Part shown: positions 1 through 7,925 of the stretch, piece after piece
How positions within the stretch are numbered: the stretch's first letter is position 1
Layout of the letters: each line of letters starts with the position of its first letter
Assembly (NCBI GenBank): GCA_027621485.1
Contig: JAQCBG010000017.1
Location: 1-9,215 of the forward strand
Length of the DNA: 9,215 nucleotides
Direction: 5' to 3'
DNA from: Pseudomonadota bacterium
GTDB lineage: Bacteria > Pseudomonadota > Alphaproteobacteria > Rickettsiales > Midichloriaceae
Made by a program: the position numbers and the translations under genes
The notes under the pieces: generated by a model
Databases searched by the model: none
The model's input: only the letters and a program-made list of their open reading frames with translations
Told to the model about the DNA's origin: nothing

Positions 1-5
1 TCTTT

Positions 6-1061
6 TTATTCATTTTCTTCGTCCTCATTTATTTTTTTAATATCTTTGGATAACTCTTTTTCTAATTCCTCAATACTTGGTAGAGTACTTTTTATTTTTC
101 TTGGAAGCTCCTCTAATAATTTATATTCTGATATTCCGATTGGCTTTACTGTGCCCTGCAAGGTATATTCTGCTAAAATTTTGTCCTTTGTTTTGCACAA
201 AATTAGTCCTATAGATGGGTTATCATCCTTTTGTTTTAATGTCTTGTCCACTGCAGATAAATAAAAGCTCATTTTGCCAGCATATTCAGGCTTGAATTCT
301 TTCGATTTTAGCTCTACCACAATGTAAGATTTTAATTTTACGTGATAGAATAACAAATCTATGTAGTAATCTTTTTTACTTACTTCTATATGATATTGCC
401 TTCCTAAAAACGCAAAGCCCGTGCCTAATTCAATAAGGAATTTTTCTATATGTGTAATTAGCCCTTTTTCTATTTCTCTCTCATGCGCACTCTCACCTAT
501 ACTTAAAAAATCAAAAATATACGGATCTTTTATTAATTCTTTTGCTAAATCAGATTGAGAATTTGAGAGTCTTGCATCAAAATTCGTTACTGCTCCGCCT
601 TGTCTCTTATAAAGATTAGTTTCAACTTGTATAACCATAATATTTCGTGACCATCCATTCTGGATAGCTTTTTGTATGTAAAATTCGCGCTCTTTTCGAT
701 CTAAAACCTTGTCTATAAGTGTTATGTTATGATACCAACTCAATTGTGCAAGCACCTCTTGCACAAATTCAAAATTCTTATATTCTGCTGCAAACTTGCG
801 CATATATTTAAGATTTCTAGTACTTAAGCCTTTCATTTCTGGGAATGCAGAGCGCAAATCTTTAGATAGCTTTTCTATTACTTTTGAACCCCATCCTTGC
901 TCTTTTTGTGACTTAAGTATTTGCTGACCAATATGGTGGTATAGCAATACCATTTCTTTATTAACGCTAAGAGTTGCCTTGTATCTTGACTCTGCAACAC
1001 GCTTTTTTAAATCTGTGATTAATATGCTGTAATCTTGATCTAGTATTTCATTATTATTCAT
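6..1061 (-). CDS. DUF1016/YhcG-family PDDEXK nuclease
   Basis: This protein has the two-part layout of the DUF1016 (YhcG) family: a helical N-terminal domain (about residues 10-160) and a C-terminal PD-(D/E)XK nuclease-like domain (about 170-320). Numbered from the ATG at 1061 (351 residues), the nuclease core shows D235 in YYIDLLFYH and E250-L-K252 in IVVELKSKEF. These are the expected metal-binding Asp and the ExK pair, followed by FKPEYAGKM, so the active site looks intact. The N-terminal half has family-like stretches such as GWGSKVIEKLS, GLSTRNLKYM and LSWYHN. Members are common in accessory regions and are thought to act on DNA, but their role is not settled and no substrate is implied here. 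A TTG start at 1076 is possible, but the Shine-Dalgarno placement favours the ATG, which overlaps the preceding stop by 8 nt (ATGAATAA). It is the last gene in the window and no terminator follows within the available 5 nt. Confidence 0.9.
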   Translation of the reverse strand: MNNNEILDQDYSILITDLKKRVAESRYKATLSVNKEMVLLYHHIGQQILKSQKEQGWGSKVIEKLSKDLRSAFPEMKGLSTRNLKYMRKFAAEYKNFEFVQEVLAQLSWYHNITLIDKVLDRKEREFYIQKAIQNGWSRNIMVIQVETNLYKRQGGAVTNFDARLSNSQSDLAKELIKDPYIFDFLSIGESAHEREIEKGLITHIEKFLIELGTGFAFLGRQYHIEVSKKDYYIDLLFYHVKLKSYIVVELKSKEFKPEYAGKMSFYLSAVDKTLKQKDDNPSIGLILCKTKDKILAEYTLQGTVKPIGISEYKLLEELPRKIKSTLPSIEELEKELSKDIKKINEDEENE

Positions 1062-2250
1062 CGTCTTTAACTCCAAAATCTTTGTTTGTTTCCATTAATC
1101 TAAGCAATACTCTTACTGATGTTTGGTTTTCTAGTAGGTTGTATTGGGTGATATTGGATTCGCCTCGGTAAAAGCCAGTAGCATTTAATTTATTTTCACA
1201 CTCGCTGAAGTGCCTCTCCTCTACTTCACCTATACTTATGTTCTTTTCTTTCCATGGGAAATTATTTCCTAATTCTATCGCCCTTTTTACACTCCTTTCA
1301 TTAGACTTTATTTTCCTCTTGCTAAAAAATGCTATACATCTAAACCACGCATTCTCCTTGAGATATTCCTGAGCCTCAGTGACATCTATGTGCCTTTGTG
1401 CATTAATTATTTCTTCAATAAATGCCTTATATGGAAGTAGTGCTTTTGCTGCATAATCACCATATGACCTAGCCCATCTAACACCCCAGTCTTCTTCTAC
1501 TTCCGTAAAATATGTTTTTTTAATGTCATTGTAGATAACTTGGGTTTTATTAGCTCTTTCATCAGCACTAGTTGTTAGATATATATCACCTAGTTTTTTT
1601 ACTAAATTTTCAATCTCCTGCTTTCTTTCAAGTGGACGATTATATTGACTGTATTCTTCGCTTATTACACAGCCCACCTTACTTCTGCTAAGATTTTTTG
1701 TAAAAAATTCACAGTTATGGAAATACTGCAAAAACCCATTTTCATCAAATGTATACGCTATGTTTTCATATATCGTTGCTATCAATCTTCTATATTCTGG
1801 AAAATCTATGTATTTTTTGGCAAATTCGTGATTTTGCTCTTTTTCTTTATCAATATTAGTCTTTATGTTTTTTAGCATGTTCTCATTATGAGATAGTATA
1901 GTAAAAATCTCCTGTCTTTTGCTTTTATACCTTGCATTGATACTCTGGCCTTCTTGGAAAGAGTCGTTCTCATCACGAAGTTTCTCATCAAATCTAAATC
2001 TTTCTGTGATCGCATCTATTTCTTTAAATGCTTTTTGGACTCCATCTATGCGGGCGCTCACTTCTGCTTTTAATTTCCCCCCTTCTCTTTCTATTTTAGA
2101 GGCATGATTTGTTATCAAGTTTTTTGCACGATTGGCACTTGATATGCCGCTATCAATTATATAGAACCCAATACCAATTGCTAAAAGTATTAAAGCTGAT
2201 TTAACTGGGTTTGCCTTGATCCAACTTATTATTTCATTATTTGCCATCAT
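1054..2250 (-). CDS. Unrecognised 398-residue membrane-anchored protein downstream of traG
   Basis: I do not recognise this protein. One hydrophobic segment at about residues 16-32 (VKSALILLAIGIGFYII) follows a short polar N-terminus and looks like an uncleaved anchor. The remaining 360 residues are hydrophilic and mostly helical in character. Heptad-like charged stretches near 38-82 and 105-146 suggest coiled coil, followed by a Tyr/Phe/Trp-rich middle (about 147-310) with C180, C194 and C305. C351 lies near the end. No catalytic motif is evident. Whether the bulk faces cytoplasm or periplasm is unclear. Translation is coupled on both sides: its ATG overlaps the traG TAA by 1 nt, and its own TAA lies inside the start region of the nuclease gene. 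In F, the gene after traG is the exclusion gene traS, so exclusion or a TraG-partner role is possible, but there is no visible sequence similarity to support it. A role with the downstream nuclease is equally possible. Confidence 0.85.
   Translation of the reverse strand: MMANNEIISWIKANPVKSALILLAIGIGFYIIDSGISSANRAKNLITNHASKIEREGGKLKAEVSARIDGVQKAFKEIDAITERFRFDEKLRDENDSFQEGQSINARYKSKRQEIFTILSHNENMLKNIKTNIDKEKEQNHEFAKKYIDFPEYRRLIATIYENIAYTFDENGFLQYFHNCEFFTKNLSRSKVGCVISEEYSQYNRPLERKQEIENLVKKLGDIYLTTSADERANKTQVIYNDIKKTYFTEVEEDWGVRWARSYGDYAAKALLPYKAFIEEIINAQRHIDVTEAQEYLKENAWFRCIAFFSKRKIKSNERSVKRAIELGNNFPWKEKNISIGEVEERHFSECENKLNATGFYRGESNITQYNLLENQTSVRVLLRLMETNKDFGVKDDE
1071..1074 (-). promoter_or_regulatory. 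Ribosome-binding site that moves the nuclease start
   Basis: GGAG lies 9 nt upstream of the ATG at 1061. The possible TTG start at 1076 overlaps this GGAG (TTGGAG), so it cannot use it as its own binding site. The ATG at 1061 is therefore preferred. Confidence 0.6.
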
Positions 2251-5200
2251 TAATCACCTGATTTTGATTTATTATTCTGATTCTCACTTACATTTGCATT
2301 ACTAGATTTTGCTTCGGTTGAGTTTCCAGCGCCTTCTTTATTATCTTTATTAAGCTTCAGATCCTCATCTTCCGTATTAACAAGATGCTTATCACTCTTT
2401 ATGAATGGCTTTACGCTCTTTGGGTCTCCTAAGGTAGTATTGTATATATTTTTTATACCTATTGATGCATTCTTTACTGAATCTACTGTATTTGATGCCA
2501 AGCTGGTTGCCATATTACCAGCTGCACCTTGTTCTGTTTTATCAGAGACCTTACTTGTTACGTTATCCTGATTTTTGACTACACTAGATTCCTTCTGTTT
2601 TAATTCACTGTCCCTTTCCCATTGGTCAGCATTATTCTGATTTTCTAAGTTAGTCATTTCTTTGCCAATTCCGCTATGTATTTCACCTGCAAATGCATTA
2701 GTAGATTTATAGCTTGATTTCTGCACTATCTCCTTAGGGCTTCCGTCTTTGTTAAATTTCTCTGCATCTTTCCCTGTAGTACTTTGATTAGATTTTTCAT
2801 GAGGCGCATTATCAGGAATGATATTAAGCGGTATCGGAGTAGAGTTTTCGGCAGCAGAAGCATTTATATCACTTTTGTCAGCAGATATAGGAGTGCTTTG
2901 ATTTAAAGGCCTTGGTTTTAAAATGCTGCTGATTATTTCTTCAGAGTCTTCTTTTGGCACTGTGTTCGATACTTTTTTAGTAGGATCAACTACCTCACTC
3001 TTCCATGCACTTGCTGCGCTTTTGGTTGTTATTTTTGGGTTAAGTTCTTTTTTTATTTGCTCTTTATTATATGCTTCAAGCTTAGCATTATCCGCTTCGT
3101 ACTTACTTTTAAAATGATTACTATCAACCCCCTGATTTATACTATTAGACACCTTGTCATTAACGACATCATCACTCGAAGTGTAACCAGAGCCACCAGT
3201 ATTAGTTCCTATCATAGCTCTATCCAGCCCACCTTCATTTAAGAAGCGTCCTGTATATTCCTGTATTACCGCTGGATCTCCGTTATTCATTATATTTTCA
3301 GCACCCGTTGTCCCTTTTGTATCTTTCAACCAATTTACAAATGCTGGAGTTAAATTATAATTAATTCTTTCTCCTGACTCCTTATAAGTTGCTTGTTGCT
3401 TACTATATGTACTCGCTCTTTCTTTTGCATTTTGCATGCTGTGGTTGGCACTTTCAGAAGTTACAAAATCATTCCTCATTGAATCTATAAATTCTTGATT
3501 CTCTCCTGTTTGACCTCTAACACCTGCATTACTCACTGCATTTTTCACCCTACCTATACTTTCTGAGTATCTCTTCATATTATCTGCAGATGTAATATGA
3601 CTATATGCCTCCCTTAGATTTCCAGTTTTACCTGCATTAACTGATGTCTCAAACTGACCACTTGCAATAAGCGCATCAAATCCTATGCCTGCTTTTGCTC
3701 CTGCTGCGATTCTCAATGAATCATCTGTTGATACCCCATAATCCTTAGACATCTTGTCTATAATTGACCTACTATCATCAAATGACTTCCTCTCATCGGT
3801 AGTTAAGCCACTTTCAAAGGAGTTATATTTACTATTGCCTCTTGAGAAATTTTCATTATATCCAAGAGCATTAGATAAGCCACTTGATGTACTTTGTACA
3901 TAATCGCTGCCTGCTCTTTCCACTTCACTTTTTGCATTGTTAATGTTGCTGCTAATTTTACTACCAATCTGATTTGACCAGTCAATATTAACAAGCCCAC
4001 CTGCATTACTCACCCCTCTTGACATATCAATCTTTTCACTTCCATCTCGTAATTTTGATACAGTACTGCCATGCTCTGCATTCCAGCTCCTCTCTCCTGC
4101 AAAATCAGTATAATTTGTATCATGCTTATTAGCATTTTCATTATTATAGCTATGGTTATCAAGGCTAGTTGTCCCCATAGTATAATTTCCCTGCACAGTT
4201 TCCCTTGCAACTCTCGCAGCTTCCTGTTGTGGCGCATGCATCATTGATGATGCTATACTTCCTAGCCCTGACATGCCCATCTTAAGCGCAAGCCCTGCTA
4301 TTAATGGTGTAAACATTATCATATATCCAGATAACGCTGATATTTCTTGATTGATCGACCTTATTTGTCCTTGTGAACTATAAGTTAGACCTTCTGTTAT
4401 TGTCCCAAGAGCTGCATATTGCTCAGAAAATACTGTAAACAATATTGCATATATCGGTATCCATAACTGCAAATATATCAACGATAAAAAGTAGTTCTTA
4501 AGTATTGCAGCTCCCCCCGGAGCTAACATTAACATTACTGCGATTGGGAATAATGCATATATCATTATTTCAAATGCAGCTTTGATATTTAGTATGAATT
4601 TTGATGCAAGTGATGCCATTGAAGAAAAATATACATCTGTTGTTTTTTTAATCACAGATTTACTATATGCATTCCCCACACTATCATTAAGTGCATTAAT
4701 TGATATATTTTGCATAAGTAGATTCTTTTCATCCTGACCACCTCCTAAAAACATAGCATAGCTGTCCTTAAAAGTACTTCTAAACACTGCCTCTTGATTT
4801 GAGCTTTTGTCATCTGGGAAAAATTGAGCAAAAAATCCCTTAGCAAGGTATGGCATACTTATTTCTGCCTCCCTATCTATTTTGTCTTTTAAAATATTAG
4901 CAGCTGTATAGCAACTAATATATCCATTTGCCTCTTTATGGTTTTTGGTATTAAATTTTTCAAAAATCTTATCATAAACCATTTGCCTTGCTTTTGATGA
5001 TCTGGTTGCTAAAAATCCTATAAGGTCTTGTGTATTCCCTATATCCTGATATGTAAAGCCATTAGCTCTTAGTAGACCCATTTGTAAATCAGGTAATAAA
5101 CAGCTATTATAGAATGTGTTAAATGCACTTGTTAAATTGGCATCATATGATCTTAAATTCATAGTATCTTCTATTATTTTAGCTCCAAATAATACTCCTG

Positions 5201-5621
5201 TTTTTTGATATGTTTCATTTGGAAAAGTTGTAGAAAATGCTCCCTCAAACTGTTGCCCTAACCAATACCCTGCTTGTGACGTCACTGATGCCATTGCCGC
5301 AAGCCCGAATGGTACTTTCTCAACATGCCTGGGCGCTCCTGTCATGCCGTATTTATTCGGTAATTCATCTACTATCCATACATCAGCCGTTGGCACTAAT
5401 AATACACCTGTAATTGCCGTTACTTGGAAAAACCACAATATCATAGACTTTACTTCAAATGTAAAAACTGAACTTACTATTTTGATTAAAAGCCCAATTA
5501 TTACCCCAAGCTTCAACAAACTCACAAATGCATTGCCTGACATTACTATTCTTATAGCATTGAATACCTTCTCTAAAAAATACCCAGTTCCTAGCGTATA
5601 TATTTCAAATGTTGAACTCAT
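2250..5621 (-). CDS. traG: F-type conjugal transfer protein TraG with long C-terminal extension
   Basis: F-type TraG is an inner-membrane protein. Its N-terminal part is needed for pilus assembly. Its periplasmic C-terminal part stabilises mating pairs and, in F, is recognised by the exclusion protein TraS. It is distinct from the VirD4-like TraG coupling ATPase. The N-terminal domain covers about residues 1-460, with membrane segments near 33-53, 59-79, 346-367, 374-398 and 428-447. A soluble loop with C174 and C237 lies between the second and third. The family-like stretch around 355-395 (LMLAPGGAAI, then YLQLWIPIYAILF) is well preserved. From about 460 to 1123 the protein is hydrophilic, Ser/Asn/Lys-rich and has no cysteine. 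It becomes strongly disorder-like after about 880. The total of 1123 residues exceeds F TraG (about 938). The frame is uninterrupted. The start overlaps the traH stop (ATGA, AGAGG upstream), and the TAA stop overlaps the next start by 1 nt. Confidence 0.93.
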   Translation of the reverse strand: MSSTFEIYTLGTGYFLEKVFNAIRIVMSGNAFVSLLKLGVIIGLLIKIVSSVFTFEVKSMILWFFQVTAITGVLLVPTADVWIVDELPNKYGMTGAPRHVEKVPFGLAAMASVTSQAGYWLGQQFEGAFSTTFPNETYQKTGVLFGAKIIEDTMNLRSYDANLTSAFNTFYNSCLLPDLQMGLLRANGFTYQDIGNTQDLIGFLATRSSKARQMVYDKIFEKFNTKNHKEANGYISCYTAANILKDKIDREAEISMPYLAKGFFAQFFPDDKSSNQEAVFRSTFKDSYAMFLGGGQDEKNLLMQNISINALNDSVGNAYSKSVIKKTTDVYFSSMASLASKFILNIKAAFEIMIYALFPIAVMLMLAPGGAAILKNYFLSLIYLQLWIPIYAILFTVFSEQYAALGTITEGLTYSSQGQIRSINQEISALSGYMIMFTPLIAGLALKMGMSGLGSIASSMMHAPQQEAARVARETVQGNYTMGTTSLDNHSYNNENANKHDTNYTDFAGERSWNAEHGSTVSKLRDGSEKIDMSRGVSNAGGLVNIDWSNQIGSKISSNINNAKSEVERAGSDYVQSTSSGLSNALGYNENFSRGNSKYNSFESGLTTDERKSFDDSRSIIDKMSKDYGVSTDDSLRIAAGAKAGIGFDALIASGQFETSVNAGKTGNLREAYSHITSADNMKRYSESIGRVKNAVSNAGVRGQTGENQEFIDSMRNDFVTSESANHSMQNAKERASTYSKQQATYKESGERINYNLTPAFVNWLKDTKGTTGAENIMNNGDPAVIQEYTGRFLNEGGLDRAMIGTNTGGSGYTSSDDVVNDKVSNSINQGVDSNHFKSKYEADNAKLEAYNKEQIKKELNPKITTKSAASAWKSEVVDPTKKVSNTVPKEDSEEIISSILKPRPLNQSTPISADKSDINASAAENSTPIPLNIIPDNAPHEKSNQSTTGKDAEKFNKDGSPKEIVQKSSYKSTNAFAGEIHSGIGKEMTNLENQNNADQWERDSELKQKESSVVKNQDNVTSKVSDKTEQGAAGNMATSLASNTVDSVKNASIGIKNIYNTTLGDPKSVKPFIKSDKHLVNTEDEDLKLNKDNKEGAGNSTEAKSSNANVSENQNNKSKSGD
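2254..2259 (-). promoter_or_regulatory. Ribosome-binding site for the gene after traG
   Basis: AGGTGA at the very end of traG precedes two consecutive ATG codons, at 2250 (3-nt spacer) and 2247 (6-nt spacer). The second has the more normal spacing, so the protein may lack the first Met. Confidence 0.45.
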
Positions 5622-7141
5622 GATAATACCTCTATTTGTTTTTGTGATTCTGTTCTTAACGCTTTTTCCATTGCTTTAGCCCTATTTACCAACATTACCT
5701 GTAGTTGATACTTTGATGTATCTTGCAATTCATATCTGTCTAAAGCTTCTTTTGCCTTTATTAAACTATCCCTATATCTTTTTAACTCTTCACCTACTGG
5801 CATTGTGTAATTATTAGCTGCATTCTCTGATTCCTGAATCATTTCTGTTAAGTAATTATAAAGTATGTTCCATGCTGCAGTTTGAACTAAAATACCCTCT
5901 TCTACCTCAGTCTTACCTTGAGTATGCCTCATAAGTACATCATACATCATGAATATTGGCAATCCAGATTTTGCAAGTATGCCCTGACTTTCTTTGTTCA
6001 GCTCCGCATCATCTTTTAGTGCTTGTTTATATTGATTGATATGGTTTTGAATTTTACTCTCAAAGCCCTCATTTTCTTTTATCTCTATCTCCTTATCCTT
6101 TGGCTTTAAGCATTTTTCATAAGCATCACATGTTAATCTCTGTATCTTCCTATCTCCCTTTAACATACCATCCAATAACTTTGGATCTATTATTTTAGAT
6201 GAGATGTATTGTACAATAGGCTCTCCGTCTTTATCCTTTTCATTTGCCCTTATAATGATTGTTCCTGAGATCGTCATCATTAATTGCTTAATATCGTTAT
6301 CACCTCCTATTTTCTTCAAACTCTCCCACGCTAGATTTACATCTGCTATTGCTTTCTCTGGGTTCTTTTTTGCTATTTCTTCAAGTACCTTGCCACTGCC
6401 TTTTGGAAATTGTTTATAGGCTTCTGCTAAATTGCTTTTTTCACCATCTTTTGAGATAGCATGATCAACTACTTTTTTCTTTGCAAGTCCAGCCATTCCT
6501 GTTGCTTTGTCCTTCATCCATGTCGCCATTTGCTCTGAGAGTCTACATTCGTCAGATAAGAATCCTCCTAGCTCTTGTAATTTTGAGAATACTTCTTGCA
6601 ATGTCTCACTAAGAGTAGGGGATATGGCGCTTATTCCTAAATATACAAACATCATCCCTGCTTGCTGCACTATCGATTGCATTTTGTTTTTTAACTCATC
6701 TCCAGATATAATTGATATACCGCCAAAATTCATTACTGAGCTTTTAAAACATGGATGATTGATGTCTATTTCTGGAAAGTTTACATTTATTATATTTCTA
6801 TTTTTCTTTTGATTGCCTAAATACAAGCTTCCAAGCGATACATGTCCTGCTTTTTGTCCTTGGTATACACTTGCACCCGTTGATACAGACTTGCCTCCAA
6901 GTTTACTCCACAACTTCTCTGTCTCTCCAAGCACTCCTGCTTGTGCGCTTAATATTGTTGGTAGAGTTACTGCCGTTATTATTGCACAAAATGCCGATAC
7001 CTTAGTTAAGGTAATTAATTGCCTCTTAATAAGAGATAAGAAAGTTTTGAATTTGTCCAGCAGCTTGCTGACCAATTGAGCTGATACAACATTATCATCT
7101 TTGACTGCAGAATAAATGCCACTTATATACTTTACACCCAT
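5618..7141 (-). CDS. traH: F-type conjugal transfer protein TraH
   Basis: TraH is a periplasmic, outer-membrane-associated component of F-type conjugation that acts in pilus assembly and mating-pair stabilisation with TraF, TraU, TrbI and TraW. This copy is about 507 residues (F TraH is about 458). Numbered from the GTG at 7144, a signal-like hydrophobic segment runs from about 48 to 66 (VSAFCAIITAVTLP) with a possible cut after SAQA (66-69). The first residues of the mature part, such as ETEKLWSKLGG (74-84), are typical of the family. Four cysteines follow the signal: C132, C200, C339 and C345, which could pair as disulfides. The C-terminal third is charged and helical (about 350-500), in line with the coiled coils of TraH. 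The oddity is about 45 residues before the signal core with no usable in-frame start closer to it. The TGA stop overlaps the traG ATG (ATGA). TraH identity rests on the overall pattern plus its place between traF and traG. Confidence 0.9.
   Translation of the reverse strand: MGVKYISGIYSAVKDDNVVSAQLVSKLLDKFKTFLSLIKRQLITLTKVSAFCAIITAVTLPTILSAQAGVLGETEKLWSKLGGKSVSTGASVYQGQKAGHVSLGSLYLGNQKKNRNIINVNFPEIDINHPCFKSSVMNFGGISIISGDELKNKMQSIVQQAGMMFVYLGISAISPTLSETLQEVFSKLQELGGFLSDECRLSEQMATWMKDKATGMAGLAKKKVVDHAISKDGEKSNLAEAYKQFPKGSGKVLEEIAKKNPEKAIADVNLAWESLKKIGGDNDIKQLMMTISGTIIIRANEKDKDGEPIVQYISSKIIDPKLLDGMLKGDRKIQRLTCDAYEKCLKPKDKEIEIKENEGFESKIQNHINQYKQALKDDAELNKESQGILAKSGLPIFMMYDVLMRHTQGKTEVEEGILVQTAAWNILYNYLTEMIQESENAANNYTMPVGEELKRYRDSLIKAKEALDRYELQDTSKYQLQVMLVNRAKAMEKALRTESQKQIEVLS
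5629..5633 (-). promoter_or_regulatory. traG ribosome-binding site
   Basis: AGAGG lies 7 nt before the traG ATG at 5621, inside the traH 3' end. Together with the ATGA overlap it supports both the chosen start and coupled translation of TraH and TraG. Confidence 0.6.
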
Positions 7142-7145
7142 CACA

Positions 7146-7925
7146 TTAACCTCTTTCTTTTATTATTTTTGCCATCTTCGACTCCATCTCACCAACCCTC
7201 GTTATTCCTTTGCTTAAAAAAATCTTCTCTTCTGTAACGCTATCAAGTAGTAATAATGTAGGAATTGATTTTATAGCCTCATCTGATACTATAGAATCAT
7301 CAAAAATACTGCTATCTAGTCCTTCAAAGAATTCTTCTGTAACCGCCACACCTAGATTTTTATACTGCCATTTATTACTAAACTTGAGCACCTCTGGTAA
7401 TTGCCTCTGGCAACTTGGGCATTCTTTGCTGTATATCATCACCAATACGTATCTATCTCTTCCTGCATTAAGTGCTTGTGCTTGCTCTGCTTCCTTAATT
7501 GCATCTTCTGTATCAGACTTGTAATTACTCGCAGCAACAGAATATCTCGGGTCACTATCTGCTATTTTTTGTGCATTCCTTGCAAATTCCACTCCTTTTT
7601 TAGCTATGATAGCCTGTGTCTCCAGTGCATTTTCTATATCATGCCTCTTGCCTGTTATTACCGCTCTTTTACGCTGAGTTTTCCATAATTGATTCAATAA
7701 CTCTGCTTTCTCCTCTGGCTCTATTCCTGATTCTAATATTTCTTTCGCAGCCCCTTCTTTTGTACCTTTATCTGTTCCCGCCTCCCCACAATACCAATTC
7801 TTACCAAGACCCATCTTTTTACAAATCTCTGGTGTGAATTTAAAGCCTCCTGCATTTGCAGACATACTCATCATTAATACCGAGCCTGCAAATATAAAAA
7901 TTGATATTGTGCGGGATATACTCAT
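7146..7925 (-). CDS. traF: F-type conjugal transfer protein TraF, periplasmic thioredoxin-fold
   Basis: TraF is a periplasmic protein of F-type type IV secretion, needed for pilus assembly and working with TraH, TraU, TraW and TrbB. This 259-residue protein matches the family length (F TraF is about 247). It has an N-terminal signal peptide: MSISR, a hydrophobic core to about residue 20, and a likely signal peptidase I cut after ANA (23-25). Next comes a TraF-specific helical region with C35 and C46. The thioredoxin-like domain spans about 155-259: strand YVLVMIYS, the motif C169-P-S-C172, and a cis-Pro loop SIPT near 220-223 followed by LLLLD. F-plasmid TraF is reported to lack the CXXC pair, while its partner TrbB carries one, so this copy may be an active oxidoreductase for TraH or other disulfide-rich transfer proteins. 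A TrbB-like protein is an alternative name, but the N-terminal region and the position before traH favour TraF. It starts immediately after vapC and ends 4 nt before the preferred traH ATG. Confidence 0.9.
   Translation of the reverse strand: MSISRTISIFIFAGSVLMMSMSANAGGFKFTPEICKKMGLGKNWYCGEAGTDKGTKEGAAKEILESGIEPEEKAELLNQLWKTQRKRAVITGKRHDIENALETQAIIAKKGVEFARNAQKIADSDPRYSVAASNYKSDTEDAIKEAEQAQALNAGRDRYVLVMIYSKECPSCQRQLPEVLKFSNKWQYKNLGVAVTEEFFEGLDSSIFDDSIVSDEAIKSIPTLLLLDSVTEEKIFLSKGITRVGEMESKMAKIIKERG
7150..7154 (-). promoter_or_regulatory. traH ribosome-binding site that decides the start
   Basis: AGAGG lies inside the traF 3' end. It sits 8 nt before the ATG at 7141 and 5 nt before an in-frame GTG at 7144. 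The spacing and the codon favour the ATG, so the protein starts MGVKYIS rather than MMGVKYIS. Confidence 0.55.

Noticed and set aside
2271..2655. Similar AT-rich strings near 2271 and 2632 in the traG 3' end, considered as a repeat
   Set aside because: They encode the short low-complexity pattern N-Q-N-N twice in a Ser/Asn-rich tail. The match is too short and no repeat unit continues.
3803..4237. Two consecutive minus-strand open frames (67 and 75 codons) inside traG
   Set aside because: They lie in an alternative frame fully inside an uninterrupted TraG frame, in a compositionally biased region. They have no ribosome-binding site or protein-like pattern, so they do not suggest a frameshift.
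5344..5679. A 111-codon plus-strand open frame across the traG start and traH end
   Set aside because: It is antisense to two well-supported genes. The hydrophobic composition is what one expects from the complement of TraG membrane-segment codons.
7210..7837. Overlapping plus-strand open frames of 73-104 codons opposite traF
   Set aside because: They are antisense shadows. They are Ser/Leu/Cys-rich as expected from reverse-complement coding, and no start signals or domains are visible.
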